Source: Sporosarcina beigongshangi | GTDB taxonomy: Bacteria > Actinomycetota > Actinomycetes > Actinomycetales > Micrococcaceae | Direction of reading: 5' to 3' | Assembly (NCBI RefSeq): GCF_016820535.1 | Contig: NZ_JADHDY010000001.1 | Location: 199,221-263,220, forward strand | DNA length: 64,000 nt | Part shown: positions 25,908 through 35,049 of the stretch, piece by piece | How the letters are laid out: the number at the start of each line of letters is the position of its first letter | Numbering within the stretch: position 1 is the first letter of the stretch | Made by a program: the position numbers and the translations under genes | The notes under the pieces: model-generated | Told to the model about the DNA's origin: nothing | The model's input: only the letters and a program-made list of their open reading frames with translations | Databases searched by the model: none

Positions 25908-28900
25908 ATGTCGCCAGCACAACCGCCAGGTCGAGGGTCGATGGGCAGGCGCGCCACCGCGGTGGCCCTGGCCGGATTGCTGGCCGTCGGAACCGTGCCC
26001 GCACTCGCACTGTCCGGGGCCGGGCTTGCGCCGGCAGCAGCAGCCGATGCCGGCACACCAATTGCAGCATCAAACATCAAGCCAGAAGTGGGTGTGGACG
26101 CCAACGGCACCACCCTCGGCGCCATCGGCTCGTTCAGCCAGGCCGACAACGTCGTCACGCTGGCACCGGCCAAGGGCTCCATCCGTGTCACCTTTCTCGA
26201 CGACGGCAACTTCCGCCTCGAGGCCACCCCCACGGGCACATTCACCGACCCGGCCAACACCCCGGAAACCCCTGCAGACCCCGCCCGCACCGCCGACATC
26301 GTGGTCGGTGCCGACGAGTTCAAAAAGGGCGCCGTCACGGTAACCGATGCCGGCGGCGTGATCACCATGGCCACAGCCACGGTCAAGCTGGAGGCCAACA
26401 AGGCCACCGGCGCCTTCACGCTCAAGCGCGCAGACGGCACCGTGGTGTGGCAGGAATCGTCCGCCCTCAGCTTTGGTTCCGACACCACCACCCAGCACCT
26501 GAAGCCCGTTGCCGGGGAGCAGTTCCTGGGCGGCGGCATGCAGAATGGCCGCGTGGTCCACACCGGATCCACGATCAACATCTCCAACAACTTCAACTGG
26601 GCCGACGGCGGCCACCCCAACGCCGCGCCCTACTACATGACGAGCGCCGGCTACGGCGTGCTGCGCAACACCTTTGCGCCCGGTTCCTACACGTTCACGG
26701 AAAACGAGACCACCACACATCGCGAAAAGCGCTTTGACGCCTACTACTTCGTGGGCGACTACAAGCAGAGCCTGGACGGCTACACCAAGCTGACCGGCCG
26801 GCCCAACCTGCCTCCCGTCTACGGCCTGGAGTACGGCGACGCCGACTGCTACAACCGCTCAAGCCCCACCTATTCGTCGTCGGGCTATGGGCAGGGTGAC
26901 ACGCCCAAGCAGGTCACCTTTGACTCCGTGCAGACGGCCAAGGCGTTCAAGGCCAACGACATGCCTGCCGGCTGGATGATCGTCAACGACGGCTACGGCT
27001 GTGAATACACGCCGGACCCGGCAGGCTACGACAAGAACGCACCCTACGATCCCGCCAACCCCGACAAGGGACTCGGCGGCACCGTGAAGGCCATCAAGGC
27101 CGAGGCAGACTTGAAGACGGGCCTGTGGACGCAGCGCTCCCTGACCGCCCAGGAATCCGAGGTCGGCAACGACGGCATCGCCCTGCGCAAGCTGGACGTG
27201 GCCTGGGTTGGCGCCGGCTACCGTCTCGCCCTGACCGGTTGCGAAAGTGCGAAGGACGGCATCGAGACGTACTCCAACGGCCGGGCCAACACCCTCATGG
27301 TTGAGGGCTGGGCCGGTTCCCAGCGCTGCGGCGTGCAGTGGACCGGTGACCACTCCGGCAACCTGGACCAGGGCCGCTGGGGTGTTTCGGCACTCGCCGG
27401 TGCCACCAACTCCGGCATGGCCTTCACCACCTCCGACGTGGACGGCATCTTCGGCGGCAGCGCCGAAAGCTACGTCCGCGACCTGCAGTGGAAGGCCTTC
27501 GCCCCCGAGCTCTACTCCATGAGCGGCTGGGCACCCACCGACAAGCGGCCCTGGCTCTACGGCGAAACCGCCACGGAGATCAACCGCAAGTACCTGCAGA
27601 TGCGCCAGGAGCTCATGCCCTACATCTACTCGCTGGCGGTTGACGCCAGCAACACCGGCGTGGGCATGATGCGCACCATGCCGCTGGAGTTCCCCAACGA
27701 CCCGCTCTCCTACACCAAGGAAGCCGAGACGCAGTTCTTCCTGGGCCGCGACTACCTGGTCGCACCCATCTCCAACAGCAACCCTGTCCGCAACGGAATC
27801 GTGCTCCCGGCAGGGTCACAGTGGGTCGACTACTGGACCGGCACCGTCTACGAAGGCGGCCAGATCCTGAACGGCTACAGCGCCCCCCTGGAGACGCTGC
27901 CCATGTTCGTCAGGGCCGGATCCGTGGTGCCGCAGGGCGAGATCGCCCGCAACGCCTCGCTCATCCCGGAAGACTCACCCATCACGGTTGACGTCTACCC
28001 CTCAGGCGACTCCTCCTTCACCATGAACGAGGACGACAAGGTCACCCGCGAATACCGCAACGGCGCCACCAGCCGCCAGGCGTTCACCGTCACCGCACCC
28101 GCCAAGGACGGCGGCGACGTCGCCGTCACCATTGGCAAGCGCGACGGCGACTACGCCGGCAAGGCTGCCGCCCGCCCCTACAAGCTGGACGTCCACAGCG
28201 GCTCGCAGCCGTCGGCCGTGCTGGTCGGGGCCACCATCCTGGACAAGGTCGCCGACGCTGCAGCCTTCGACGCCGCCGAGACGGGCTGGTACTACGACGA
28301 CGCCGACGCGGGCGGCACGGTGCATGTGAAGGCCGGGGCTGTTGCCTCCAACGCAACCGCAACGATCACGCTCAAGGATGCATCCGCCGTCGGCGGCACC
28401 GATTCAGACGCCAAGGCCGCACAGGTGGCAGTGACGCTGGAGGAGAAGGTCTTCCAGGGCCAGGCAACGCAGGCCTCGGCACAGTTCACCAACACCGGAT
28501 CCAATGCCAAGACCGACGTGGTCATCACACCCGCCGTCCCCGAAGGCTGGAGCGTCAGCAACGCCAAGGGCAACACCGTGGCCTCGGTGGCTCCGGGCGC
28601 CACGGTCCAGGCAACATTTGAACTGACACCCGGCACGGAGGCTGCGGCCGGGCTGCAGAGCATCGGTGCCACCGCGAGCTACACCGACTCCAAGGGCGCG
28701 GCCCGGGAAGTCACCGGTTCCAACCAGATGTACGTTGCGTACGGCTCACTCGCCGGAGCGTTCAACAATATCTCCGTCACGACCGCCAACGGCTCGTTTG
28801 TTGACAAGCTGGGCAACTTCGACGGCGGCGGCGCCACCTTCAGCGCCGACCAGCTCAGGACCGCCCCGGTCCCGGCCGGCGGCGTGACCCCCGGTTCCAC

Positions 28901-30662
28901 GGTCACCGTGGACAAGGGCCTGGCCACCGAGGTCAACTACACCTGGCCCGAGGCTGGTGCGGACAAGAACAACGCCGTGGCCCTCAACGGCCAGACCATT
29001 GCCCTCACCGGCAAGGGATCCGACCTGGCTGTGCTGGGTTCGGCCGCTGCAGGTTCGGGCGTCAGCCCGGAATTCACCATCACCTACACCGACGGAACCG
29101 TCCAGAAGCAGAGCCTGTACTACCCCAACTGGCTCCCGCAGGGCGACACCAAGGGTGCCAAGGTTGCCATCAAGTCCATGGGCCGCAACAGCACCGGACA
29201 GGCGAACAACCCTGAGTACACCTCAACCGGGTACCAGATCTACTCCGCCACGCTGCGCCTGCTGCCGGCCAAGGAGCTCGCCTCCATCCAGCTCCCGGTT
29301 GCCGAGAACGTGAAGATCTTCGACTGGCAGGTTGTGGACTTCCCGCTCCCGACGGCACCGGACAAGGACAGCTTCGCCTCCGACCTGACTCCCGTCAGCG
29401 CAACGACAGGCTGGGGCGTCATTGGCTGGGACGTGGTCAACAAGGATTCGGCCGACTCGCCGGATGTCCCGCTGACCATCATCGACAAGACCGATCCGGC
29501 CAAGCCGGTCACCAACACCTATGAGAAGGGCCTGGGCGTCCACGCGGCATCCAACGTCCAGTTCTACACGGGCGGGCAGTGCACCAGCTTCTCCAGCCAT
29601 GTCGGCCTGGAAGGCGAGTTCGGCGGCAAGATCATCTTCACGATCGTCGGCGACGGCAAGGTGCTCTACCAGAGCCGCACCTTCACGAACGGCTTCGCCC
29701 CGGAACACCCCGTGGTGGACCTGGCGGGCGTCTCCTACGTTGAACTGAAGGTCGACCCGATCTCCGCAGGTGCCATCAACGGCGCCCACGGCGTGTGGGG
29801 CGATGCCAAGTTCAGCTGCGGCTCACCCGCTCCGGTGGATGAGACCGCACCCGTCACGACGGCGACCGTCGCACCTGCCGAGCCCACCGCATCCGGCTGG
29901 TACACCACCGCCCCTGCGGTGACCCTGGCCGCAACGGACGAGTCCGGCGTCGAACTGACCGAATACAAGGTCGGCGAGGGCCCCTGGACCGCATACACCG
30001 AGGCCGTGACGCTCCCCGAGGGCGTCAACGCCTTCACGTTCCGCTCGCGGGATGCGGCAGGCAACCTCGAGGAGGCCAAGTCGGCCGGCGAGTTCAAGGT
30101 GGACACGCAGGTGCCCACCGTGAGTGCAACGGTTGATGCCGAGGCCCGCACGGTCACGGTTGAGGCCGCCGACTCCGGCTCAGGCATTGCCACGGTGGAA
30201 TACTCCACCGACGGCGGCGCCACCTGGCAGGCGTACACGGCCGCGATCAAGGCAGGGGACGACGGCGTGTCCGTCGCCTACCGTGCCACGGACAAGGCCG
30301 GCCTGGCCGCAGCCTCCTCCTCGGACGCCGTGGTGGCGCCGGTTGAGACCCCTGCGCCGTCGGCACCCGTGGTGGACGCACCCGCCAAGGCCGCACCGGG
30401 CGAAACCGTCACGGTCCAGTTCACCGGACTGGCCGCCGGGGCGAAGTACGCACTGTGGACCAACGCCAAGCCGGGCAAGAACCAGAACGTGGGCGACCTC
30501 AAGCTCGCAGACGTCACGGCCGGCGGCAACGGCTCCGCAACCGTTGAGGTCACGCTGCCGAAGTCGCTGTCCAACGGCATGCACACCCTGCTCCTGCAGC
30601 AGGGCGAGACCGTGGTGGCCAATTCGGCCATCGTGGTGAACAAGGGGAAGGGTGGCAAGTAG
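25908..30662 (+). CDS. secreted GH31 enzyme with NEW3 and NPCBM modules
   Basis: Extracellular alpha-glucan-acting enzyme of 1584 residues. A signal peptide (about 1-46) is followed by a mutarotase-like N-domain and the GH31 barrel. The likely nucleophile is Asp430 in KLDVAWVG and the acid/base Asp481 in QWTGDHSG, with MVEGWAGSQR between them; this pattern resembles the isomaltosyltransferase/cycloalternan-forming branch more than plain alpha-glucosidases. Downstream are an NPCBM-associated NEW3 domain (about 828-928), an NPCBM domain (about 1155-1305, with GWGVIGWDVVNKD and GLGVHAASNV), OmpL47/Ig-like repeats (about 1308-1471) and a final beta domain. No LPXTG. ATG 25908 has AAGGA seven bases upstream; ATGs at 25878 and 25893 are alternatives. 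Hydrolysis and transglycosylation are both possible. Confidence 0.88.
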   Translation: MSPAQPPGRGSMGRRATAVALAGLLAVGTVPALALSGAGLAPAAAADAGTPIAASNIKPEVGVDANGTTLGAIGSFSQADNVVTLAPAKGSIRVTFLDDGNFRLEATPTGTFTDPANTPETPADPARTADIVVGADEFKKGAVTVTDAGGVITMATATVKLEANKATGAFTLKRADGTVVWQESSALSFGSDTTTQHLKPVAGEQFLGGGMQNGRVVHTGSTINISNNFNWADGGHPNAAPYYMTSAGYGVLRNTFAPGSYTFTENETTTHREKRFDAYYFVGDYKQSLDGYTKLTGRPNLPPVYGLEYGDADCYNRSSPTYSSSGYGQGDTPKQVTFDSVQTAKAFKANDMPAGWMIVNDGYGCEYTPDPAGYDKNAPYDPANPDKGLGGTVKAIKAEADLKTGLWTQRSLTAQESEVGNDGIALRKLDVAWVGAGYRLALTGCESAKDGIETYSNGRANTLMVEGWAGSQRCGVQWTGDHSGNLDQGRWGVSALAGATNSGMAFTTSDVDGIFGGSAESYVRDLQWKAFAPELYSMSGWAPTDKRPWLYGETATEINRKYLQMRQELMPYIYSLAVDASNTGVGMMRTMPLEFPNDPLSYTKEAETQFFLGRDYLVAPISNSNPVRNGIVLPAGSQWVDYWTGTVYEGGQILNGYSAPLETLPMFVRAGSVVPQGEIARNASLIPEDSPITVDVYPSGDSSFTMNEDDKVTREYRNGATSRQAFTVTAPAKDGGDVAVTIGKRDGDYAGKAAARPYKLDVHSGSQPSAVLVGATILDKVADAAAFDAAETGWYYDDADAGGTVHVKAGAVASNATATITLKDASAVGGTDSDAKAAQVAVTLEEKVFQGQATQASAQFTNTGSNAKTDVVITPAVPEGWSVSNAKGNTVASVAPGATVQATFELTPGTEAAAGLQSIGATASYTDSKGAAREVTGSNQMYVAYGSLAGAFNNISVTTANGSFVDKLGNFDGGGATFSADQLRTAPVPAGGVTPGSTVTVDKGLATEVNYTWPEAGADKNNAVALNGQTIALTGKGSDLAVLGSAAAGSGVSPEFTITYTDGTVQKQSLYYPNWLPQGDTKGAKVAIKSMGRNSTGQANNPEYTSTGYQIYSATLRLLPAKELASIQLPVAENVKIFDWQVVDFPLPTAPDKDSFASDLTPVSATTGWGVIGWDVVNKDSADSPDVPLTIIDKTDPAKPVTNTYEKGLGVHAASNVQFYTGGQCTSFSSHVGLEGEFGGKIIFTIVGDGKVLYQSRTFTNGFAPEHPVVDLAGVSYVELKVDPISAGAINGAHGVWGDAKFSCGSPAPVDETAPVTTATVAPAEPTASGWYTTAPAVTLAATDESGVELTEYKVGEGPWTAYTEAVTLPEGVNAFTFRSRDAAGNLEEAKSAGEFKVDTQVPTVSATVDAEARTVTVEAADSGSGIATVEYSTDGGATWQAYTAAIKAGDDGVSVAYRATDKAGLAAASSSDAVVAPVETPAPSAPVVDAPAKAAPGETVTVQFTGLAAGAKYALWTNAKPGKNQNVGDLKLADVTAGGNGSATVEVTLPKSLSNGMHTLLLQQGETVVANSAIVVNKGKGGK

Positions 30663-30680
30663 CCGTTCCTGAACTGCACA

Positions 30681-30724
30681 GGGCCGGGGTCCGTCCGCAT
30701 TGAGCGGGCGGGCCCTGGCCCTTT
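30681..30724. terminator. bidirectional terminator between GH31 and regulator genes
   Basis: An imperfect GC-rich inverted repeat from GGGCCGGGG to CCCTGGCCC, followed by TTTAG on the plus strand, lies between the convergent GH31 and response regulator genes. It should end both transcripts. Confidence 0.6.
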
Positions 30725-30770
30725 AGGGAGTCAGGGCGGCTCAGCCATTGGCGGCCGGGTTCCCGGCGGT

Positions 30771-31427
30771 TCAGCCCCGCGTCTGAAGGTACTGCAACAC
30801 GGCCAGGACGCGGCGGTGGTCGTCGGCGCCGGGGAGCAGGCCAAGCTTGAGGAATATGGCGCTGATGTGCTTCTCCACGGCCCCGGCACTGATCACCAGG
30901 GCCCGGGCGATCCCGGCATTGGTGAGCCCCTGCGCCATGAGCCCCAGCACCTCAGACTCCCGCGGGCTCAGCGCATTCAGCGGGTCAGCGGGGCTCCGGT
31001 TGCCCAGCAAGGCGCCGACCACCTCCGGGTCGAGCACCGTCCCGCCGGCGCAGACGCGCGCGACGGCATCGGTGAAATCCTCAAACCGCGCCACCCTGTC
31101 CTTGAGCAGGTACCCCAGCCCTGCGCCGCTGCCCGCACCTGCCAGCAGTTCGCCGGCGTAGCTGAGCTCAACATATTGCGAGAGCACCAGAATGGCCACT
31201 TCCGGGTGCCTGGCCCGCACTTCCAGTGCCGCACGCAGCCCTTCGTCCCTGTGCGACGGCGGCATCCGGACATCCGTAATGAGCAGCTCCGGAACATGCT
31301 CGTCCACCGCCTGGAGAAGTTCGACGCCGTCTCCCACCGCCGCGCACACCTCGCCGCCGATTTCCCCGAGCAGGCGGACCAAGCCCTCCCGCAGCAGGAC
31401 GGAATCTTCAGCTATGACAACACGCAT
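30771..31427 (-). CDS. response regulator, LuxR/NarL family
   Basis: Regulator of 218 residues. The receiver domain begins MRVVIAEDSVLLREGL with the phospho-acceptor in LLITDVRM (Asp52) and YLLKDRV as the lysine site. The C-terminal LuxR helix-turn-helix holds LSPRESEVLGLM and GAVEKHISAIFLKLGL. The frame stays open to an ATG at 31499, five bases from the kinase stop; I prefer 31427 because the receiver fold starts there. Cognate kinase is immediately upstream; the target is unknown, possibly the palindrome at 32888-32909 (autoregulation). Confidence 0.9.
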   Translation of the reverse strand: MRVVIAEDSVLLREGLVRLLGEIGGEVCAAVGDGVELLQAVDEHVPELLITDVRMPPSHRDEGLRAALEVRARHPEVAILVLSQYVELSYAGELLAGAGSGAGLGYLLKDRVARFEDFTDAVARVCAGGTVLDPEVVGALLGNRSPADPLNALSPRESEVLGLMAQGLTNAGIARALVISAGAVEKHISAIFLKLGLLPGADDHRRVLAVLQYLQTRG

Positions 31428-31503
31428 GGCATCAACACTAGCCCCCGGGCGCCGCTGTCCGGCCGCTTCCGGACGGGCCGCAGCCACCAGCTGCGCCATG
31501 CGC

Positions 31504-32832
31504 TCAGCCGTTCAAGGGGATGCTGGCGCGCAGCGAGGTGGGCCCACCCGCCGGACTGCTGATCTCCAGCGAACCATCCACACCAGCCAGCCGGTCCACG
31601 AGCCCGGCCAGGCCGTGGCCCTTGCCCACATGGGCGCCACCAACGCCGTCGTCCGAAACATGGATCAACAGCTCGGCGGGCTGGGCGTCAACGGCGACTT
31701 TGGCGGTGCCGGCGCCCGCGTGCTTCGAGACGTTGGCGAGGGCCTCGGAGACCACAAAGTAGGCGGCGTTCTCCGCACCTTCGGCGAGCCGGGCGCCGTG
31801 GACGAGGTTGCCTTTGACCGTCACAGGGACGGCGGACTTCGCGGCGAGGGATTCGACGGCGGCGCGCAGCCCACGGTCCGCCAGCAGCGGCGGGGCGATG
31901 CCGCGGGAGAGCTGGCGCAACTCGGCAAGGGCCTCGCGGCTCTGCTCGAGGGCGCCCTCCATGAGTTCGCGGGCGCCGTCGGGATTGCTTTCCATCTGCC
32001 GCTGGGCTGCCTCGACGTCCATCTGCAGGCGGATCAGCCGCTGCTGGGGGCCGTCGTGGAGGTCCCGCTCAATCTTGCGAAGCGTGCTGGCCTCCTCCTG
32101 GACCACCTGGGCCCGGCGGGTGGCCAGATCCTCGGTGCGGGCGCGGAGGGCGGCGGTTTCGTTGGTGAGCAGGGCGCGGGTGGTGGCGGCATCGGCCAGG
32201 GCCAGTGCGTGGATGATGAAGGGGAGCAGCAGCAGGAACACGGCGCCGTACGCAATGCCAAGCCATCCCTCTGCCGTTTCGGGGCTGACGCCAAGGAACG
32301 TGTCGAGGCCGATCAGTTCGGCGAGGGAGGTGCCGCCCGGAGGCAGGAACCGCATCCAGAACCACTGGGTCAGGCCGCCGGCAGTGGCGGCGAGGAAGGT
32401 GATTGCCGTGCAGAACGTGGCGGTGCGCAGCGGGAACGTCACGAGGAATCCGTGGATAAAGTCCTTCCACAGCTGCGGATCGGCCAGGTTCTTTAACATT
32501 CCACCGATGGAATATTTATGCGGCGTACGGTAGTGGACGGGCGGGATGTTCCCGGCCCAGCGGCGCAGGGCCGCCCGGTTGACGCCGGCGAACCAGCGGG
32601 CGGTGGCGAGGCAGGCCATGAGGATGGGCAGGCCGATCCAGACAATGAAGGTGCTGAGGCCCAGGGTGAACAGTCCGGTCAGTGCCGTAAATGAGGCCAG
32701 CGAGACAAAGAATCCGGGCAGGATGTAAGCGAGGTCGGAGCCCATCTGACGCCAGCTTGCAGCCTTCCAGACGGGCCAGGACTTCTGTTTGGCCGGGACT
32801 GGCGGCCGGGCGGGTGCAGTGGAGTTGGTCAT
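31504..32832 (-). CDS. sensor histidine kinase with N-terminal putative-sensor domain
   Basis: Membrane kinase of 442 residues. The N-terminal half has two membrane pairs flanking a moderately hydrophobic region, the layout of the actinobacterial 'putative sensor' domain (PF13796-like). A coiled stretch leads to ERDLHDGPQQRL, the HisKA_3 phospho-histidine motif, then an HATPase with SDDGVGG and GHGLAGLVDR. It is followed by its response regulator gene. A 22-bp palindrome and 32-bp tandem repeats lie upstream. Signal unknown. Confidence 0.92.
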   Translation of the reverse strand: MTNSTAPARPPVPAKQKSWPVWKAASWRQMGSDLAYILPGFFVSLASFTALTGLFTLGLSTFIVWIGLPILMACLATARWFAGVNRAALRRWAGNIPPVHYRTPHKYSIGGMLKNLADPQLWKDFIHGFLVTFPLRTATFCTAITFLAATAGGLTQWFWMRFLPPGGTSLAELIGLDTFLGVSPETAEGWLGIAYGAVFLLLLPFIIHALALADAATTRALLTNETAALRARTEDLATRRAQVVQEEASTLRKIERDLHDGPQQRLIRLQMDVEAAQRQMESNPDGARELMEGALEQSREALAELRQLSRGIAPPLLADRGLRAAVESLAAKSAVPVTVKGNLVHGARLAEGAENAAYFVVSEALANVSKHAGAGTAKVAVDAQPAELLIHVSDDGVGGAHVGKGHGLAGLVDRLAGVDGSLEISSPAGGPTSLRASIPLNG

Positions 32833-32887
32833 GACTCAATTCTGGTTGCGGCGGCGTCCTGAAACCATCATGCCAGCCGGTCAATCA

Positions 32888-32909
32888 CGGGTGGGGATAT
32901 CCCCACCCG
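32888..32909. promoter_or_regulatory. 22-bp perfect palindrome upstream of the kinase gene
   Basis: A perfect 22-bp palindrome with the half CGGGTGGGGAT, centred about 66 bases before the kinase start codon on the minus strand. The symmetry, length and position fit an operator for autoregulation, or a transcription-factor site shared with the repeat array next to it. No known motif recognised. Confidence 0.5.
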
Positions 32910-32922
32910 GCCACTCACCCCA

Positions 32923-33066
32923 GCAACGCTCTGTCACCTTCCGGGGTCTTTCCGGCAACGCTCTGTCACCTTCCGGGGTCTTTCCGGCAACGCTCTGTCA
33001 CCTTCCGGGGTCTTTCCGGCAACGCTCTGTCACCTTCCGGGGTCTTTCCGGCAACGCTCTGTCACC
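32923..33066. repeat. 32-bp tandem repeat array, four and a half copies
   Basis: Exact 32-bp period, each unit starting GCAACGCTCTGTCACC followed by TTCCGGGGTCTTTCCG; units begin at 32923, 32955, 32987, 33019 and 33051, the last broken off after 16 bases. Copies are essentially identical, which suggests recent expansion. Part of the unit recurs inverted at 33264-33283. It is not CRISPR, because there are no spacers. It occupies the interval between the kinase gene and the ABC-F gene. Confidence 0.9.
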
Positions 33067-33359
33067 TGCTGTTCGAGGTGAATCACGGATCCCCAAGCAC
33101 CTTGGGGTGCACCTGCACACCGCGGTTGCTGCGCCCTGGTGCGGTGCCGATCGCTGGACCTTCTCTTGCCCCAGGCGGCGTCCATGCCAAATGGGAGAGT
33201 GTCCATGCGGGAAACAGGGAGGGCCCAACCCCGGAACGTGACAGAGGGAACGCCGGAACACTCCGGAAGGTGACAGAGCGTTGGCAGGCGGCGGGGCGCG
33301 CCGTCGTGCTTGAAAAAGCGGGGTCAGGGAAGCTGCGAGGAAGATGGGAGAATTGCCGG
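33067..33359. other. rest of the kinase to ABC-F interval
   Basis: Non-coding remainder of a roughly 530-base gap. It contains one inverted copy of the repeat core, GGAAGGTGACAGAGCGTTG, near 33264, and a partial one, GTGACAGAG, near 33239, which could pair with the array upstream. The reading frame of the ABC-F gene is open through part of it but lacks coding character. No gene supported. Confidence 0.45.
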
Positions 33360-35042
33360 GTGGGACATATAGACGTTTCGAACATTGACTACTTTCTCTC
33401 CGACGGCCGGCAGCTGCTGAACGGGGTGAACTTTCGCGTCTCCGACGGCACCAAGACGGCCCTGATCGGCCCCAACGGCACCGGCAAGACCACGCTGCTG
33501 CGCATCATTTGCCAAGCCATCAAGGCCGATGAAGGGGTGGTGTCGCGCTCGGGCAGCATGGGCGTGATGCGGCAGTTTGTGGGGCAGGTGCGCGACGACA
33601 GCACCGTGCGCGACCTGCTGCTGTCGGTGGCCGCCGAGAACATTGCCAAGGCTGGAAAGGCCGTTGACGACGCTGAGCTGGCCATGGTGGAGCGCGACGA
33701 CGAGCCCAGCCAGATGGCGTATGCGCAGGCGATTGCCGACTGGGGCGACGTGGGCGGCTACGAGATGGAGACCACCTGGGACGAGGTCACCATGGCCGCC
33801 ATGGGCATGGACTTCTACTCGGCGCAGCACCGCAAGGCGGCGTCGCTGAGCGGCGGTGAGCAGAAGAGGCTTGTGCTGGAGGCGCTGTTCTCCGGTCCCG
33901 ACGAGCTCCTGCTGCTCGATGAGCCCGACAACTACCTTGACGTGCCCGGCAAGCGCTGGCTCGAGGCGAAAATGGCGGAATCGGACAAGTCCGTGCTGTT
34001 CGTCAGCCACGACCGGGAGCTGCTGGCGAACGCCGCGGACCGGATTGTCACGCTGGAGCCGGGCATCAACGGGGCCTCGAGCTGGACCCACGGCGGCGGC
34101 TTTGAGTCGTATGTGAAGGCGCGCGAGGACCGCAACGCCCGTTTTGAGGAGTTGCGCAAGCGCTGGGACGAGGAGCACATCAAGCTCAAGGAACTCGTCA
34201 ACATGTACAAGACCAAGGCGGCGTTCCGCTCCGACATGGCCAACCGCTACCAGGCCGCCCAGAGCAGGCTGGCCCAGTTCCTGGAGAAGGGTCCGCCGGA
34301 GGCCCTGCCCATTGAGCAGAACGTGAAGATGCGGCTCAAGGGCGGGCGGACGGCCAAGCGCGCCATCGTGGCCACGAAGCTGGAGCTGACGGGGCTCATG
34401 AAGCCGTTCAGCACCGAGGTGTGGTTTGGGGACCGTGTGGGCGTCCTCGGATCCAACGGTTCGGGCAAGTCCCACTTCCTGCGCCTGCTTGCTGCGGGCG
34501 GCTCGGACCCGGACAAAGAGCACGAGCCCGTGTCCGACGTCGAGATTGCGCCCGTGCCGCACGAGGGTTCAGTGAAGCTCGGTGCACGCATCAGGCCCGG
34601 CTTCTTCGCCCAGACGCACGCCCGGCCGGACCTGCTGAACCGCACGCTTCTGGACATCCTGCACCGCGGTGACGAGCACCGTTCCGGGCTGGGCCGCGAG
34701 GCCGCCGCCAGTGCTCTGGACCGCTACGGCCTGGCATCAAGCTCGGAACAGAAGTACGACTCCCTCTCCGGCGGGCAGCAGGCGCGGTTCCAGATCCTCC
34801 TGCTGGAGCTGTCCGGGGCAACGCTGCTGCTGCTCGACGAGCCCACGGACAACCTGGACCTGCACTCGGCAGAGGCGCTGGAAAAGGCGATCGACTCCTT
34901 CGAGGGAACCGTCCTGGCCGTCACGCACGACCGCTGGTTTGCCCGGTCCTTTGACCGCTTCCTGGTGTTTGGCTCGGACGGCAAGGTCTACGAATCCGAC
35001 GAGCCCGTGTGGGACGAAAAGCGGGTGGAGCGGGCGCGCTGA
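33360..35042 (+). CDS. ABC-F family ATPase
   Basis: Soluble protein of 560 residues with two fused ABC domains and no membrane segment, the ABC-F class that acts on the ribosome (translation factors and antibiotic-protection proteins). First domain: Walker A GPNGTGKTT, signature LSGGEQKRL, Walker B LLLLDEPDNYLD. A charged coiled linker (about residues 230-330) follows. Second domain: Walker A GSNGSGKSH, signature LSGGQQARF, Walker B LLLLDEPTDNLD. The GTG at 33360 has GGGAG nine bases upstream. Whether it is housekeeping or protective cannot be told from sequence alone. It converges on the oxidoreductase gene with 7 bases between stops. Confidence 0.92.
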   Translation: MGHIDVSNIDYFLSDGRQLLNGVNFRVSDGTKTALIGPNGTGKTTLLRIICQAIKADEGVVSRSGSMGVMRQFVGQVRDDSTVRDLLLSVAAENIAKAGKAVDDAELAMVERDDEPSQMAYAQAIADWGDVGGYEMETTWDEVTMAAMGMDFYSAQHRKAASLSGGEQKRLVLEALFSGPDELLLLDEPDNYLDVPGKRWLEAKMAESDKSVLFVSHDRELLANAADRIVTLEPGINGASSWTHGGGFESYVKAREDRNARFEELRKRWDEEHIKLKELVNMYKTKAAFRSDMANRYQAAQSRLAQFLEKGPPEALPIEQNVKMRLKGGRTAKRAIVATKLELTGLMKPFSTEVWFGDRVGVLGSNGSGKSHFLRLLAAGGSDPDKEHEPVSDVEIAPVPHEGSVKLGARIRPGFFAQTHARPDLLNRTLLDILHRGDEHRSGLGREAAASALDRYGLASSSEQKYDSLSGGQQARFQILLLELSGATLLLLDEPTDNLDLHSAEALEKAIDSFEGTVLAVTHDRWFARSFDRFLVFGSDGKVYESDEPVWDEKRVERAR

Positions 35043-35049
35043 CGTCAGG

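Noticed and set aside
32923-33066. CRISPR array
   Set aside because: The 32-bp units are contiguous with no unique spacers, and no cas genes are nearby.
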